In this document: positions 8,643 to 15,924 of the stretch, one piece after another
How positions within the stretch are numbered: position 1 is the stretch's first letter
Layout of the letters: every line of letters begins with the position of its first letter
Assembly (NCBI GenBank): GCA_949879025.1
Contig: CATLBO010000010.1
Coordinates: 1-48,940 of the forward strand
From: an uncultured Hungatella sp.
GTDB taxonomy: Bacteria; Bacillota; Clostridia; Lachnospirales; Lachnospiraceae
Length of the DNA: 48,940 nt
Direction of reading: 5' to 3'
Notes under the pieces: model-generated
What the model saw: the letters and a program-made list of their open reading frames with translations, nothing else
Told to the model about the DNA's origin: nothing
The model's database searches: none
Position numbers and translations under genes: made by a program

Positions 8643-8703
8643 TTGATATATAGTAAAACCAGAAACAAACTCTTATCTTGTTTCTGGCTTTACTATATAT
8701 CAA
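8643..8703. promoter_or_regulatory. Long inverted repeat in recombinase leader
   Basis: Arms of 26 bases (TTGATATATAGTAAA..CCAGAAACA with its complement, one mismatch) around a short loop. It ends 18 bases before the recombinase ATG. It could be an RNA hairpin that shields or attenuates recombinase expression, or a recombination/operator site. Confidence 0.6.
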
Positions 8704-8726
8704 AAAGAAAATGTTAACCAATGTGC

Positions 8727-8763
8727 GAAAGGCAGATAAAAAATTTATTTTTTCCTGCCCTTC
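8727..8763 (-). terminator. Hairpin terminator behind the SHOCT-like gene
   Basis: Minus strand GAAGGGCAGG-A6 pairs with T6-ATCTGCCTTTC. It begins 15 bases after the stop of the small gene at 8778-8912. Confidence 0.6.
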
Positions 8764-8777
8764 ACAAGATATTACAA

Positions 8778-8912
8778 TTATTCAAATGTTACTACGTTGT
8801 GTTCCTGCATAATTCTGTTTCTCGTTCTTGTATATTCATCTTCATTTAATAACCCTAACGCATATATCCTTGCAAGAACCGCTAATTTCTTTGCTAAAGT
8901 TAAAGCATCCAA
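8778..8912 (-). CDS. SHOCT-like short protein
   Basis: Forty-four residues: a helical stretch (LTLAKKLAVLARIYALGLLN) and EDEYTRTRNRIMQEHN. The pattern of a hydrophobic helix followed by GLLNEDEY resembles the SHOCT domain, a short oligomerisation segment found at protein ends. The proposed TTG start follows GTGAGGAAGTGG and lies 25 bases after the MazF-like gene's stop. Similar tiny genes next to mazF-like genes are common on clostridial ICEs (from memory). It might be a chaperone or regulator of its neighbour; that is inference. Confidence 0.55.
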   Translation of the reverse strand: MDALTLAKKLAVLARIYALGLLNEDEYTRTRNRIMQEHNVVTFE

Positions 8913-8936
8913 CCTGTCACACCCACTTCCTCACTT

Positions 8937-9302
8937 TCATGCCGCCAATCCACACTGTACCTTAACAGCATGGCCTATCTCAGCCAGCTTTCTCCCGCTT
9001 ACCCTGCCTGCCACCTCCAAAACATCCGAAAAAGCAACGGACGTAATCTGCTCGCAGAGGGCAAGGCTGTGGCATCCCAGCCCGGTATTCTTGTAACTGT
9101 TCAAAAATACATGAGTTGGCAGATACTGTTTTTTCCGTATCTTTGAAGTAAGCGGCACGACCGTGATAACCGGGCTGTGCCTGTTTGCCAAATCGTTGCT
9201 CATAACAACACAAGGCCGGATTCCCGACTGGACTGATGTTTCATGCTGTCCCAAATCCACAATGATAATGTCGCCTCTTTTAATCTCCACTGTCCCCTCC
9301 AT
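8937..9302 (-). CDS. MazF/PemK-family protein
   Basis: About 121 residues from ATG 9302; GTG 9290 is an alternative start. MazF/PemK toxins are sequence-specific endoribonucleases that cut mRNA. The fold's signature is visible: RGDIIIVDLG, then GIRPCVVMSND, SPVITVVPLTS and LALCEQI. The gene begins inside the end of the preceding gene (stop at 9280), so translation is coupled. No MazE-like antitoxin of AbrB or ribbon-helix-helix type is adjacent. The partner could be the resolvase-like protein upstream or the SHOCT-like peptide downstream. On mobile elements such proteins stabilise the element. Confidence 0.85.
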   Translation of the reverse strand: MEGTVEIKRGDIIIVDLGQHETSVQSGIRPCVVMSNDLANRHSPVITVVPLTSKIRKKQYLPTHVFLNSYKNTGLGCHSLALCEQITSVAFSDVLEVAGRVSGRKLAEIGHAVKVQCGLAA

Positions 9303-9660
9303 AAACACTGCCAACAAACTCATCCGCATCTGCCAGATACACCTGCACACCCATATCCGCCATGCTGCCCACAAATTTCTCCCAATCCGAATCATCCTCT
9401 GTCACATCATATTGGTTACGGAGCGCCAGAACCTCATAACCCCTGTTTACAACAGCATTGACGACAGACTTTATCACCGGCCTGTCCATATCCATATCTC
9501 CAATCAGGTTATGCTCCACCGCCACATCTTCCACTAGAATGTTTCTCCCCGCACACTGCATTGTTATCTGCACCGCCATCCGCTCCACATTCTCCTGACA
9601 CTTCATGCTGCTTATAAACAAAATACCTTTTACTATTTGGTTTTTTTCGTAGCCCATCAT
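9280..9660 (-). CDS. Resolvase-like protein lacking the catalytic motif
   Basis: One hundred twenty-six residues from ATG 9660, with TTGGAGG upstream. The protein has alternating strand/helix blocks and a segment (VIKSVVNAVVNRGYEVLALRN...WEKFVGSMADMGVQVYLADA) that resembles the N-terminal domain of serine recombinases, where a conserved loop is followed by a helix and 'gv.v...d'. The YxRVS catalytic motif is absent. It overlaps the MazF-like gene by 23 bases, so the two form a unit. It could be a DNA-binding or antitoxin-like partner. Family assignment is tentative. Confidence 0.6.
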   Translation of the reverse strand: MMGYEKNQIVKGILFISSMKCQENVERMAVQITMQCAGRNILVEDVAVEHNLIGDMDMDRPVIKSVVNAVVNRGYEVLALRNQYDVTEDDSDWEKFVGSMADMGVQVYLADADEFVGSVYGGDSGD

Positions 9661-10284
9661 AAATGACCTCCAATCAAAATATCTGCTTTTTACCATACTA
9701 TAAAGGGAAAACTCTGCCGGCTATGTTATCCTCCCATATAAACGCTCCCGCCCCCATAAAGCCCTGTATTTTTATTCCTGCCGTTTCTTCTTTGGGGCAA
9801 AAGCGTTTATATCAGAGGACAACCGGCTGCATACGCAGCCAGCCATTCCTCTCATCCCCCAGCCGGGTTACACACATGGAACCTCGCCCGTTCCCACTGC
9901 ACTTCTGCCAGCCCATCCGGATTCATGTGCAGGTCGCCGCTCCCACGAAAGGATTATCTTCTGCAATCGTGGTGTCCGTATAATTCATTACCCCCAGCCG
10001 CTGCTCTGGTAGGCCGTAACCTCTGCTCCAATCCTTCACGGGCAACAGGATGCTCTCCAACTTATCCGGGAAGAAACTTTATTTCTTCCGCAAAACAACT
10101 CAGTGGGACACCATGCAGGATTATCATGGCACGAAATGGGTTCCGGCCACTCTGCCACAAGGCAAAGCGAAAATATATCGGAATGTGTGCTTGTCCTATT
10201 CAGTTCGTAATGCCATTGTATAACCTTTTCTCCCAAAAGCAGAGACCACAGTTCGGTTACTTAGTAACCGTGTGGCGGTTACCT
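9661..10284. other. Non-coding stretch between resolvase-like gene and XRE gene
   Basis: No long gene is convincing; a plus-strand frame of 205 codons across it is Cys/Pro-rich and lacks a ribosome binding site. On the minus strand, a 21-codon frame (9988-9923, MNYTDTTIAEDNPFVGAATC) has GGGGG upstream and might be a peptide or gene remnant. A hairpin at 9814-9852 (AGAGGA..CCGGCTGC / GCAGCC..TCCTCT) is also present. Confidence 0.4.
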
Positions 10285-10602
10285 CTACGAAAATTTTTTT
10301 ATGTTCTGTATCAGGCTTGCTATGGTAGCCCGGACAACCCGTTTCTGACTGTCTGTCAAACCCACGGACAGACTCGTTATGTAATCCCGTTCCTCTCCAA
10401 ATACCAGATAATCAAGGGAAATATGGTAATAATCTGCTACCATTATCAGACTGTCTATACTTCCCCCATTCTGTGCCTGCTCCAGCTTACGGTATCCGCT
10501 GAGGGAAAATCCCATCCTCTCTGCCGCCTCGCTCTGGGTTAAATTGCTGCCTGTCCTTAAATCCCTTATCCTTTCTGCGCTTTTCTGCACATCATAATAC
10601 AT
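10285..10602 (-). CDS. XRE-family transcriptional regulator
   Basis: One hundred five residues from ATG 10602, with AGGAGG seven bases upstream. An HTH_3 domain (about 9-65) is clear: IRDLRTGSNLTQSEAAERMGFSLSGYRKLEQ, followed by DSLIMVADYYHISLDYLVFG. The C-terminal tail (TDSQKRVVRATIASLIQNIK) is probably for dimerisation. Such Cro/CI-like repressors usually control integrase or transfer genes of the element that carries them. Its own leader contains a strong 52-base hairpin. Confidence 0.9.
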   Translation of the reverse strand: MYYDVQKSAERIRDLRTGSNLTQSEAAERMGFSLSGYRKLEQAQNGGSIDSLIMVADYYHISLDYLVFGEERDYITSLSVGLTDSQKRVVRATIASLIQNIKKFS

Positions 10603-10694
10603 ATTCTGACCTCCTGATTTTCTTACTTTCCTGTTCTTTTCCGAGTAAAAAATCAGGAGGCTGTCGGAGAACGGCACCGTACAATCCGATTTGC

Positions 10695-10746
10695 CCAATA
10701 CAAAAAAACCACAGTCCGGAATGGGACTATGGTCTTTCTGTATTGG
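10695..10746 (-). terminator. 52-base hairpin with T7, upstream of XRE gene
   Basis: On the minus strand CCAATACAGAAAGACCATAG..CC pairs with GGACTGTGG-T7-GTATTGG. The inner stem plus T7 is a typical intrinsic terminator; the outer stem (CCAATACA/TGTATTGG) encloses the T run. It lies about 95 bases before the XRE start, so it may attenuate that gene or end a short RNA starting near 10.87 kb. Confidence 0.6.
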
Positions 10747-11064
10747 TTCTTATTCTGTTTCGGCCGATATAACCCTATCCCTCTCTCAATAACTATCCCC
10801 TCATTTTGCAGGAACAGACAAGCACATTTTGCTGCCATATTCCTTCATAGTTCACAGCCGAAAGGTATACTGTATAAAACTAAGGATTGAGTGGGACTTT
10901 TAATGATTTTGGGTGAGATTACCACAATGTTTGGCAAAGCAGCCTAACGCCAGGCCAGGCTGTCTAAGCAGATTCTATAGGTTTAATTCATAAACATTGG
11001 AACTGGACAGACTTAGAAAAAATGTCCCAGAATGAAGATGCAAAATGAGAAAAACATTTTACAT
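10747..11064. other. AT-rich intergenic stretch
   Basis: I see no gene here. One minus-strand frame of 61 codons runs through the terminator hairpin and is unlikely to be real. Confidence 0.4.
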
Positions 11065-11196
11065 TTAGAATGTTCTGCCTGAATTACGCTCCGATTTTTC
11101 TTTTCTGTCAGGATTCAGACATTTTGCACACATAATCGCATATCCCCAAAGTAAGGTTAAGTTCCATGTCCAATATTCTTCATAACTCGTCATCAT
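11065..11196 (-). CDS. Possible 43-residue protein
   Basis: MMTSYEEYWTWNLTLLWGYA followed by IMCAKCLNPDRKEKSE and a basic end. The start has GAAAGAGGA seven bases upstream. A hydrophobic middle segment is followed by a CAKC motif and a charged tail. It has no recognised family and is below the usual annotation size. Confidence 0.35.
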   Translation of the reverse strand: MMTSYEEYWTWNLTLLWGYAIMCAKCLNPDRKEKSERNSGRTF

Positions 11197-11376
11197 TTTC
11201 ATTCCTCTTTCTGCAATACTTAATCATATACAACTATCTTCCTGCCAGATACCATTATAGTATTTTGATTTTTAGATGTCTATAAAGAGCAAAATTCCAT
11301 GCTTTCATAACAGGTTCAATACAACGTAAAAAGAACCATGACAAGTCCTATTCCGTTACAATAAAGCAATATAAAA

Positions 11377-11401
11377 AGGAATTGACAAACTGCCAATTCC
11401 T
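11377..11401 (-). terminator. Hairpin terminator
   Basis: AGGAATTG / CAATTCCT around a nine-base loop. On the minus strand it is followed by TTTTTATAT. It lies 36 bases after the stop of the 11437-11781 gene. Confidence 0.65.
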
Positions 11402-11436
11402 CTTTTTCCTAAATTATTATACAAATAAACCACTTT

Positions 11437-11781
11437 TTATCCATCATTCCTAAGCTTAGCCAAATCCTCAACAATAGAATTATCGGCACGTTCTAAAATT
11501 TCCGATAAATATTTGTCAGCTTCCTCCTCTGTAAAAGCTCCTAAATCCCTCATATTTAATACTCCGAGGGCAAGAGACATCAATTCCGGATTCTTTTTTG
11601 CCCACAGCTCTATGAGCGTTTCATCCGCTGTCACAGGACTAACAGTGACAATAAACCTTTCCCCATCAACAGATTTGATAAATATAGTGTCCGTTTCATC
11701 ATCCAGTGACAGGTCGGAAAACAACTCTCCATTCCCCTCTAGCATTTCAAACAATAAATTTTTTAATTCATCCACGTCCAT
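11437..11781 (-). CDS. Protein of unknown function, paralogue of 13307-13894
   Basis: One hundred fourteen acidic residues (MDVDELKNLLFEMLEGNGEL). The pattern FSDLSLDDETDTIFIKS, then DGERFIVTVSPV, LIELWAKKNPELMSLALGVL and LSEILERADNS is shared along its length with the C-terminal half of the plus-strand gene at 13307-13894. The fold looks like a small alpha/beta domain. The family is not recognised. The gene faces away from the first mini-XRE regulator across a shared promoter region holding a palindrome, which suggests that the regulator controls it. Confidence 0.75.
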   Translation of the reverse strand: MDVDELKNLLFEMLEGNGELFSDLSLDDETDTIFIKSVDGERFIVTVSPVTADETLIELWAKKNPELMSLALGVLNMRDLGAFTEEEADKYLSEILERADNSIVEDLAKLRNDG

Positions 11782-11814
11782 AACGATTCGTTTTCCCTTT
11801 CCAGTATTTTATAG

Positions 11815-11870
11815 AGATATTTTTGTTAATATCTAAATCCATTATAGACAAATATTTGTTAATATGCAAG
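11815..11870. promoter_or_regulatory. Divergent promoter region with palindrome, copy A
   Basis: ACAAATATTTGT (11848-11859) is a perfect 12-base palindrome; TTTGTTAATAT occurs twice around it. It lies between the divergent 11437-11781 gene and the first mini-XRE gene and recurs in front of the second copy, so it is a likely operator. Confidence 0.55.
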
Positions 11871-11918
11871 CACTTTCATTTGAATGATAATAAAATAAAA
11901 AGCAGAAAGAGAAATGTT

Positions 11919-12125
11919 ATGATTTCATATGAACCACTATGGAAAACAATGCAGGAGCGAAACGTCACAACGTATACCCTTATATACAAGCACAATTTCA
12001 GTCCATATACCATTACCAACTTGAAACGCAATAAGTCAATCACCATGAATACACTTGAAAAATTATGCAGAATTTTAAACTGCACAGCAGATAATATAGT
12101 TGAATTTATAGACGATGGTTGTTAA
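11919..12125 (+). CDS. Mini XRE-type regulator, copy A
   Basis: Sixty-eight residues from ATG 11919, preceded by AGAAAGAGAAA. The whole protein is one helix-turn-helix domain of the HTH_26/YozG kind: WKTMQERNVTTYTLIYKHNF, then SPYTITNLKRNKSITMNTLE and LCRILNCTADNIVEFI. It should bind DNA as a dimer and repress or tune nearby genes, most simply at the palindromes that precede each copy. It differs from copy B at only a handful of positions. Confidence 0.9.
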   Translation: MISYEPLWKTMQERNVTTYTLIYKHNFSPYTITNLKRNKSITMNTLEKLCRILNCTADNIVEFIDDGC

Positions 12126-12128
12126 TCA

Positions 12129-12165
12129 AGAGAAAGAGCCGGAAAGCATCTTTCTCTGTTTTTAT
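12129..12165 (+). terminator. Terminator of mini-XRE copy A
   Basis: AGAGAAAGA / TCTTTCTCT around an 11-base loop, followed by GTTTTTATAT, four bases after the stop codon. Confidence 0.8.
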
Positions 12166-12222
12166 ATATTTATACTCATTTTCACTACGGAAATCCCTGG
12201 TATACGGAATCCTTTGTTGTAG

Positions 12223-12234
12223 ACAAATATTTGT
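12223..12234. promoter_or_regulatory. Operator-like palindrome, copy B
   Basis: The same perfect palindrome ACAAATATTTGT as at 11848-11859, 72 bases before the second mini-XRE gene. Confidence 0.55.
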
Positions 12235-12294
12235 TAATATACAAGTGCTTTCGTTTGAATGATAATAAAATAAAAAACAGAAAGAGAAAATGTT

Positions 12295-12501
12295 ATGATT
12301 TCGTATGAACCATTATGGAAAACCATGCAGGAACGTCATGTTACGACATACAGCCTTATACATAAGCACAATTTCAGCCCATACACAATTACAAATTTAA
12401 AACGTAATAAATCAATCACCATGAATACGCTTGAAAAATTATGCAGGATTTTAGAATGTACGGCAGATAATGTAGTTGAGTTTATAGATGATGATTGTTA
12501 G
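12295..12501 (+). CDS. Mini XRE-type regulator, copy B
   Basis: Sixty-eight residues. Relative to copy A it has, among others, H for N in QERHV, S/H in TYSLIHKHN and E for N in ILECTADNVVEFIDDDC. The recognition helix region (SPYTITNLKRN) is unchanged, so both copies probably bind the same site. It has its own leader and terminator. Confidence 0.9.
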   Translation: MISYEPLWKTMQERHVTTYSLIHKHNFSPYTITNLKRNKSITMNTLEKLCRILECTADNVVEFIDDDC

Positions 12502-12504
12502 ATA

Positions 12505-12540
12505 AGAGAAAGCGCCTCAAAGCATCTTTCTCTATTTTTA
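12505..12540 (+). terminator. Terminator of mini-XRE copy B
   Basis: AGAGAAAG / CTTTCTCT followed by ATTTTTATG. Confidence 0.8.
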
Positions 12541-12635
12541 TGCACCCATACTACTTCCCCACAATCTACATAAAAGACTTATATATACGGAATATTTGAT
12601 AATCAGTGTGGATTCTAAAAAATACCATGATAGAA

Positions 12636-12672
12636 AAGGGATGTTCCAACACATTTTGTTAGAATATCCCTT
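12636..12672 (-). terminator. Hairpin terminator of the RHH gene
   Basis: AAGGGATGTTCCAACA / TGTTAGAATATCCCTT with a five-base loop. It lies downstream of the minus-strand RHH gene and resembles the terminator at 15839-15881 that is followed by the group II intron. Confidence 0.65.
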
Positions 12673-12717
12673 AATTACTAATTCATTATTTCATCAAACC
12701 TTATAAATTTATTGCCT

Positions 12718-12903
12718 CTATTTTTCTTGATTATCCACGTTACGTTCCATATTTCCCAATGCATATTCAATACACTGAATAACTACTTTATTAAATGACA
12801 TTTGATTTTCATTTGCCAATGCCTGCACCTTTTCTATTAAATCTTTCGGTAATCTTAATGATTTGTTCTCATATTCTGTATATTCCCTTTTTAGCTTAAA
12901 CAT
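12718..12903 (-). CDS. Ribbon-helix-helix DNA-binding protein, copy 1
   Basis: Sixty-one residues. The start at ATG 12903 has AAGAGGTG seven bases upstream; the GTG at 12912 belongs to that site. The core ENKSLRLPKDLIEKVQALAN, then ENQMSFNKVVIQCIEYAL, is an Arc/CopG-type fold: one strand and two helices that dimerise to place the strand in the major groove. It is nearly identical to the next gene, with a different C-terminal tail (GNMERNVDNQEK). It may repress its own promoter and that of its paralogue. No toxin is adjacent. Confidence 0.85.
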   Translation of the reverse strand: MFKLKREYTEYENKSLRLPKDLIEKVQALANENQMSFNKVVIQCIEYALGNMERNVDNQEK

Positions 12904-13020
12904 TTTTATCACCTCTTATTTTCTATTGTAATGTAAAATACAGTATGATAAAATGTTACTTTTATATTGTATTTCATAATATAATTTATATTATTTTTAT
13001 AACAACAAACAGATTGGAAT

Positions 13021-13194
13021 CTATCTGACATTGTTTTCACTATTTTCCAGCGCATATTCAATACAGCGGATGACAACTTTATTAAACGACATTTCATTTT
13101 CGTTTGCCAATGCTTGAACCCTTTCTATTAAAACACTAGGCAATCGCAATGATTTGTTCTCATATTCTGTATATTCCCTTTTTAGACTAAACAT
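13021..13194 (-). CDS. Ribbon-helix-helix DNA-binding protein, copy 2
   Basis: Fifty-seven residues from ATG 13194 with the same AAGAGGTGATAAAA leader as copy 1. The strand-helix-helix core differs at a few positions (SVLIERVQ for KDLIEKVQ). The gene is divergent from the 13307-13894 gene, with about 110 bases of very AT-rich DNA between them, so it may control that gene. Confidence 0.85.
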   Translation of the reverse strand: MFSLKREYTEYENKSLRLPSVLIERVQALANENEMSFNKVVIRCIEYALENSENNVR

Positions 13195-13306
13195 TTTTAT
13201 CACCTCTTATCCATTATTGTAATATATTTTATGTTGTGCTAAAATATTATAAATATATTATGTTTTATAATATCTTTTATACTATTTCAGAAAGGAACAT
13301 TCTATT

Positions 13307-13894
13307 ATGGAAAGAAACGAGACAAAAACTTTATATTATGAAGATTTAAGTGATGACGAGCAAGTCTTATTACAATGGTATAGGGGAAATCCGCATTCTG
13401 TGTATATAGAAATTGCTTTACTCAAACTATTAGATTGGGAAATTATAACAGAGGAAGAATGCCAGAAATTCCAATCCGAAACTTCCAAATATGTTCATAG
13501 TATGCCAGAAGACGGTATGAAACAAATGGAAAAGACTATGGATAAAGATGGATTGAAAAACTGGCTATTTGAAATTTTTAACAAACACAATTCACTGTTT
13601 TTTGATATATATCTCTGCAATGAAGCTGACACTTTATTTGTCAAATCCCCAGATGGTCAGAGGTTTTCTATTACAGTCAATGCCATCGCTGATAATAAAA
13701 CCTTTTTAAATTTGTGGGAAAAGAAAAATCCAGGTTTTATGCTTGTAGCCCTCGGCATACTAAATTTAAAAAATTTGGATATTCTTACCGATAAGGAATA
13801 TGAAGAATACCTTTCCGCTGTGATAGAACATTCCGATTCTTCTGGCTTGAGAGACATAAAAGAAATGCTGAAAAGCCTAAGATACGATAAATAA
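13307..13894 (+). CDS. Two-part protein of unknown function, paralogue of 11437-11781
   Basis: One hundred ninety-five residues from ATG 13307 with AAAGGAA upstream. Residues 1-80 (LYYEDLSDDEQVLLQWYRGN ... LLDWEIITEEECQKFQ) form a helical domain absent from the shorter paralogue. Residues from about 82 match the protein at 11437-11781: GLKNWLFEIFN, EADTLFVKSPDGQRFSITV, LWEKKNPGFMLVALGILNL and YLSAVIEHSDSS. Function is unknown. The gene ends just before the 3' end of the intron, which lies on the opposite strand. Confidence 0.8.
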   Translation: MERNETKTLYYEDLSDDEQVLLQWYRGNPHSVYIEIALLKLLDWEIITEEECQKFQSETSKYVHSMPEDGMKQMEKTMDKDGLKNWLFEIFNKHNSLFFDIYLCNEADTLFVKSPDGQRFSITVNAIADNKTFLNLWEKKNPGFMLVALGILNLKNLDILTDKEYEEYLSAVIEHSDSSGLRDIKEMLKSLRYDK

Positions 13895-13919
13895 TTTTTT
13901 CTCAGCTGCATTCACTTTA

Positions 13920-15833
13920 ATCGAGTAGGAGGCTAACCATTAGTTGATTAGCCGTCCTCTCACACCACCGTGCATACCGTTCGGTACACGGCGGTTCTTT
14001 AGTTTTCACAGACTACCAGATAATAGTCAAGCATGGATGTATATCCCAGCTTGGCTATTATTTTATTTGTGATTACTGAGTTGAGTACCTGTGCCGTTCT
14101 CCAGTAACCTTTCCTGCTACACGCAAGTTCTTTTGCTTTCCAATGTTCAAGTCCTAACGCTTTTAGCATTCGGTACTTTGTCTTGGTTTTCTTCCACTGT
14201 TTCCAGTAAACCGCCCTGATTCTGCGTCTTGCCCATTCATCTGTTCTTAGGAGAAGTTTCTTCATGTCTGCAAGTTTGAAGTAATTTACCCATCCCCGCA
14301 CGAATTGTTGGTATTTTTCTTCCCTTTTCGCATTGCTCATGCCATTGTTTCTGTCTGTCAGTTCTCTGATTTTATTCTTCATCTTGGTGGCTGACTTTGG
14401 GTGTACCCTAAATCTGCATCTTCCCTTGTATCTATAAAAGGTATATCCAAGGTACTTGACTTTACTGATGTGGGCTACCCCTGTTTTCTTCCGATTTACT
14501 TTAAGGAATAGTTTTCCTTCTATAAACGGGATAATGTTTTTCAAGGTTCTTTCTGCGCTTTTCCTGCTCTTGCAGAAAATCATGCAGTCATCGGCATAGC
14601 GGACAAACCTATGTCCCCTGCGCTCTAATTCCTTGTCCAGCTCGTTTAGCATGACATTGCTTAGCAACGGACTGAGCGGACCACCTTGGGGCATTCCTGT
14701 TTCTGTACGCTCAAACGTCCCGTTTGCTATAACCCCCGCATTTAGGTATTTGTGTATCAGCGAAATAACCCTGCCATCCTTGATGGTTCTTGACAACACC
14801 TCTATCAGTTTACTCTGGCTTACCGTGTCGAAAAACTTTTCCAAGTCCATGTCAACCACATATACATAGCCATCATTTACATTCCTTTGGCATTGCCTGA
14901 GGGCGTCATGCGCTCCCCGGTTCGGGCGGAAACCAAAACTGTTTTCTGAGAATTGCTCCTCATAGATTGGTGTGAGTCCCTGCGTGATTGCCTGTTGGAT
15001 TACCCGGTCAACTACCGTGGGAACTCCAAGCTTGCGAAACTCGCCTTTTGTTTCTTTGGGTATCTCTACCCTCCGGACGGGGTTGGGTTTATATTTGCCA
15101 TCCCTTATCTCTTGGATTAAGTTCATCTGGTTTTCTCTTAGGTAGGGCAGGAGTTCATCCACCTGCATTCCGTCAATTCCACCACTTCCCTTGTTTGACT
15201 TTACCTGCTTATACGCCTTGTTAAGGTTTTCCTTCCGCAGAATCAAATCCAAAAGATTGTCCGTCCAATAGTCTGTGATGACACCGCTCTTTTCAGTAAT
15301 CTTAGAGTAGTCGAACACTTCTGCATACTCTCTCTGTTCCGCAGATGCCATTTGCAGATAGTCTTCCATATGAAGTTGTCTGTTCTTAAATCCACTTTCA
15401 GTTACATTCATTGCTCGTGTCTCCTAAAGTTCAGTCCTTCCCATGACGTTTGCAACCGTCTTGGTACTATGACCTCTGCTGACTTCTCGCCATTCGTTGT
15501 TACTCACGGATTTCATACTCTGTTTCCGTCCGCTGGCGAGACCTCCCTTGGTACCACACGTTTCTTTCTCTCCACATATCTGCCACATTTACCATAGTTA
15601 ATTCCGAGTAGTTATTGGACTTTAGTTTGTTCGGCAACCTTATCCTTAACTATAGCCTGATGTGATTTCTGTTCGTCAGACCAGAGATTTGCCTCCACCT
15701 TCCTTCAGATTCCCCTCGCGTTAATCATAATTATTGTTATGAATAGGACACCCTTGGTCTTGGCTGTATCCTTCCCACTACTAGGGCGGATTGGGGACTT
15801 TCACCCGTTAGAAACGTGCGCCGCAAGGCGCAC
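13920..15833 (-). mobile_element. Group II intron, class C
   Basis: About 1914 bases. The 5' end reads GTGCGCC on the minus strand at 15833 and continues TTGCGGCGCACGTTTC; the 3' end near 13920 follows the domain V/VI region (hairpin around GCCGTGTACCGAACGGTATG, then CCTACTCGAT). It encodes a reverse transcriptase/maturase. The 5' end lies three bases after the T run of a minus-strand terminator (15839-15881), which is the known target preference of class C introns. Length fits that class. Confidence 0.85.
13999..15411 (-). CDS. ltrA: Group II intron-encoded reverse transcriptase/maturase
   Basis: Four hundred seventy residues from ATG 15411 with GGAG upstream. It helps splice the intron and copies it into DNA at new sites. 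The reverse transcriptase domain (about 60-330) shows GSGGIDGMQVDEL, FGFRPNRGAHDAL, VDMDLEKFFDTV, GMPQGGPLSPLLSN and the catalytic YADD. The maturase X domain follows (KYQQFVRGWVNYFKLADMKK). It ends without an HNH endonuclease, as usual for class C enzymes. The gene appears intact, so the intron could be active. Confidence 0.95.
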   Translation of the reverse strand: MNVTESGFKNRQLHMEDYLQMASAEQREYAEVFDYSKITEKSGVITDYWTDNLLDLILRKENLNKAYKQVKSNKGSGGIDGMQVDELLPYLRENQMNLIQEIRDGKYKPNPVRRVEIPKETKGEFRKLGVPTVVDRVIQQAITQGLTPIYEEQFSENSFGFRPNRGAHDALRQCQRNVNDGYVYVVDMDLEKFFDTVSQSKLIEVLSRTIKDGRVISLIHKYLNAGVIANGTFERTETGMPQGGPLSPLLSNVMLNELDKELERRGHRFVRYADDCMIFCKSRKSAERTLKNIIPFIEGKLFLKVNRKKTGVAHISKVKYLGYTFYRYKGRCRFRVHPKSATKMKNKIRELTDRNNGMSNAKREEKYQQFVRGWVNYFKLADMKKLLLRTDEWARRRIRAVYWKQWKKTKTKYRMLKALGLEHWKAKELACSRKGYWRTAQVLNSVITNKIIAKLGYTSMLDYYLVVCEN

Positions 15834-15838
15834 CGATA

Positions 15839-15881
15839 AAAAGGGATATTCCAATGCAACATTATTTGGAATATCCCTTTT
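15839..15881 (-). terminator. Terminator that serves as intron target
   Basis: Minus strand AAAAGGGATATTCCAA pairs with TTGGAATATCCCTTTT, then a short T run and the intron's first base. It ends transcription of the gene at 15925-16977. Confidence 0.85.
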
Positions 15882-15924
15882 ATTCATTCTGGCTCTCTTT
15901 TATCGACCTTGTTAAAATCTGCCA

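Larger units (their letters stand above)
11845..12533 (+). repeat. Tandem duplication of a promoter-regulator-terminator unit
   Basis: Two units with an offset of about 375 bases. Each has the ACAAATATTTGT palindrome, a near-identical 60-base leader, a 68-residue regulator gene and an AGAGAAAG..CTTTCTCT terminator. The copies differ mostly by silent and a few conservative changes, so both were kept after duplication. Confidence 0.85.

Noticed and set aside
6325-8721. GTTAACCAAT at about 6325 and 8712 as possible attachment repeats
   Set aside because: Only ten bases match; too short, and the positions do not bracket a sensible element.
9925-10542. A 205-codon plus-strand frame
   Set aside because: No ribosome binding site, Cys/Pro/Arg-rich, and it overlaps the clear XRE gene on the other strand.
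12700-13210. The two RHH genes as antitoxins of a classic toxin-antitoxin pair
   Set aside because: No toxin gene is adjacent to either on the same strand; they are more simply regulators.
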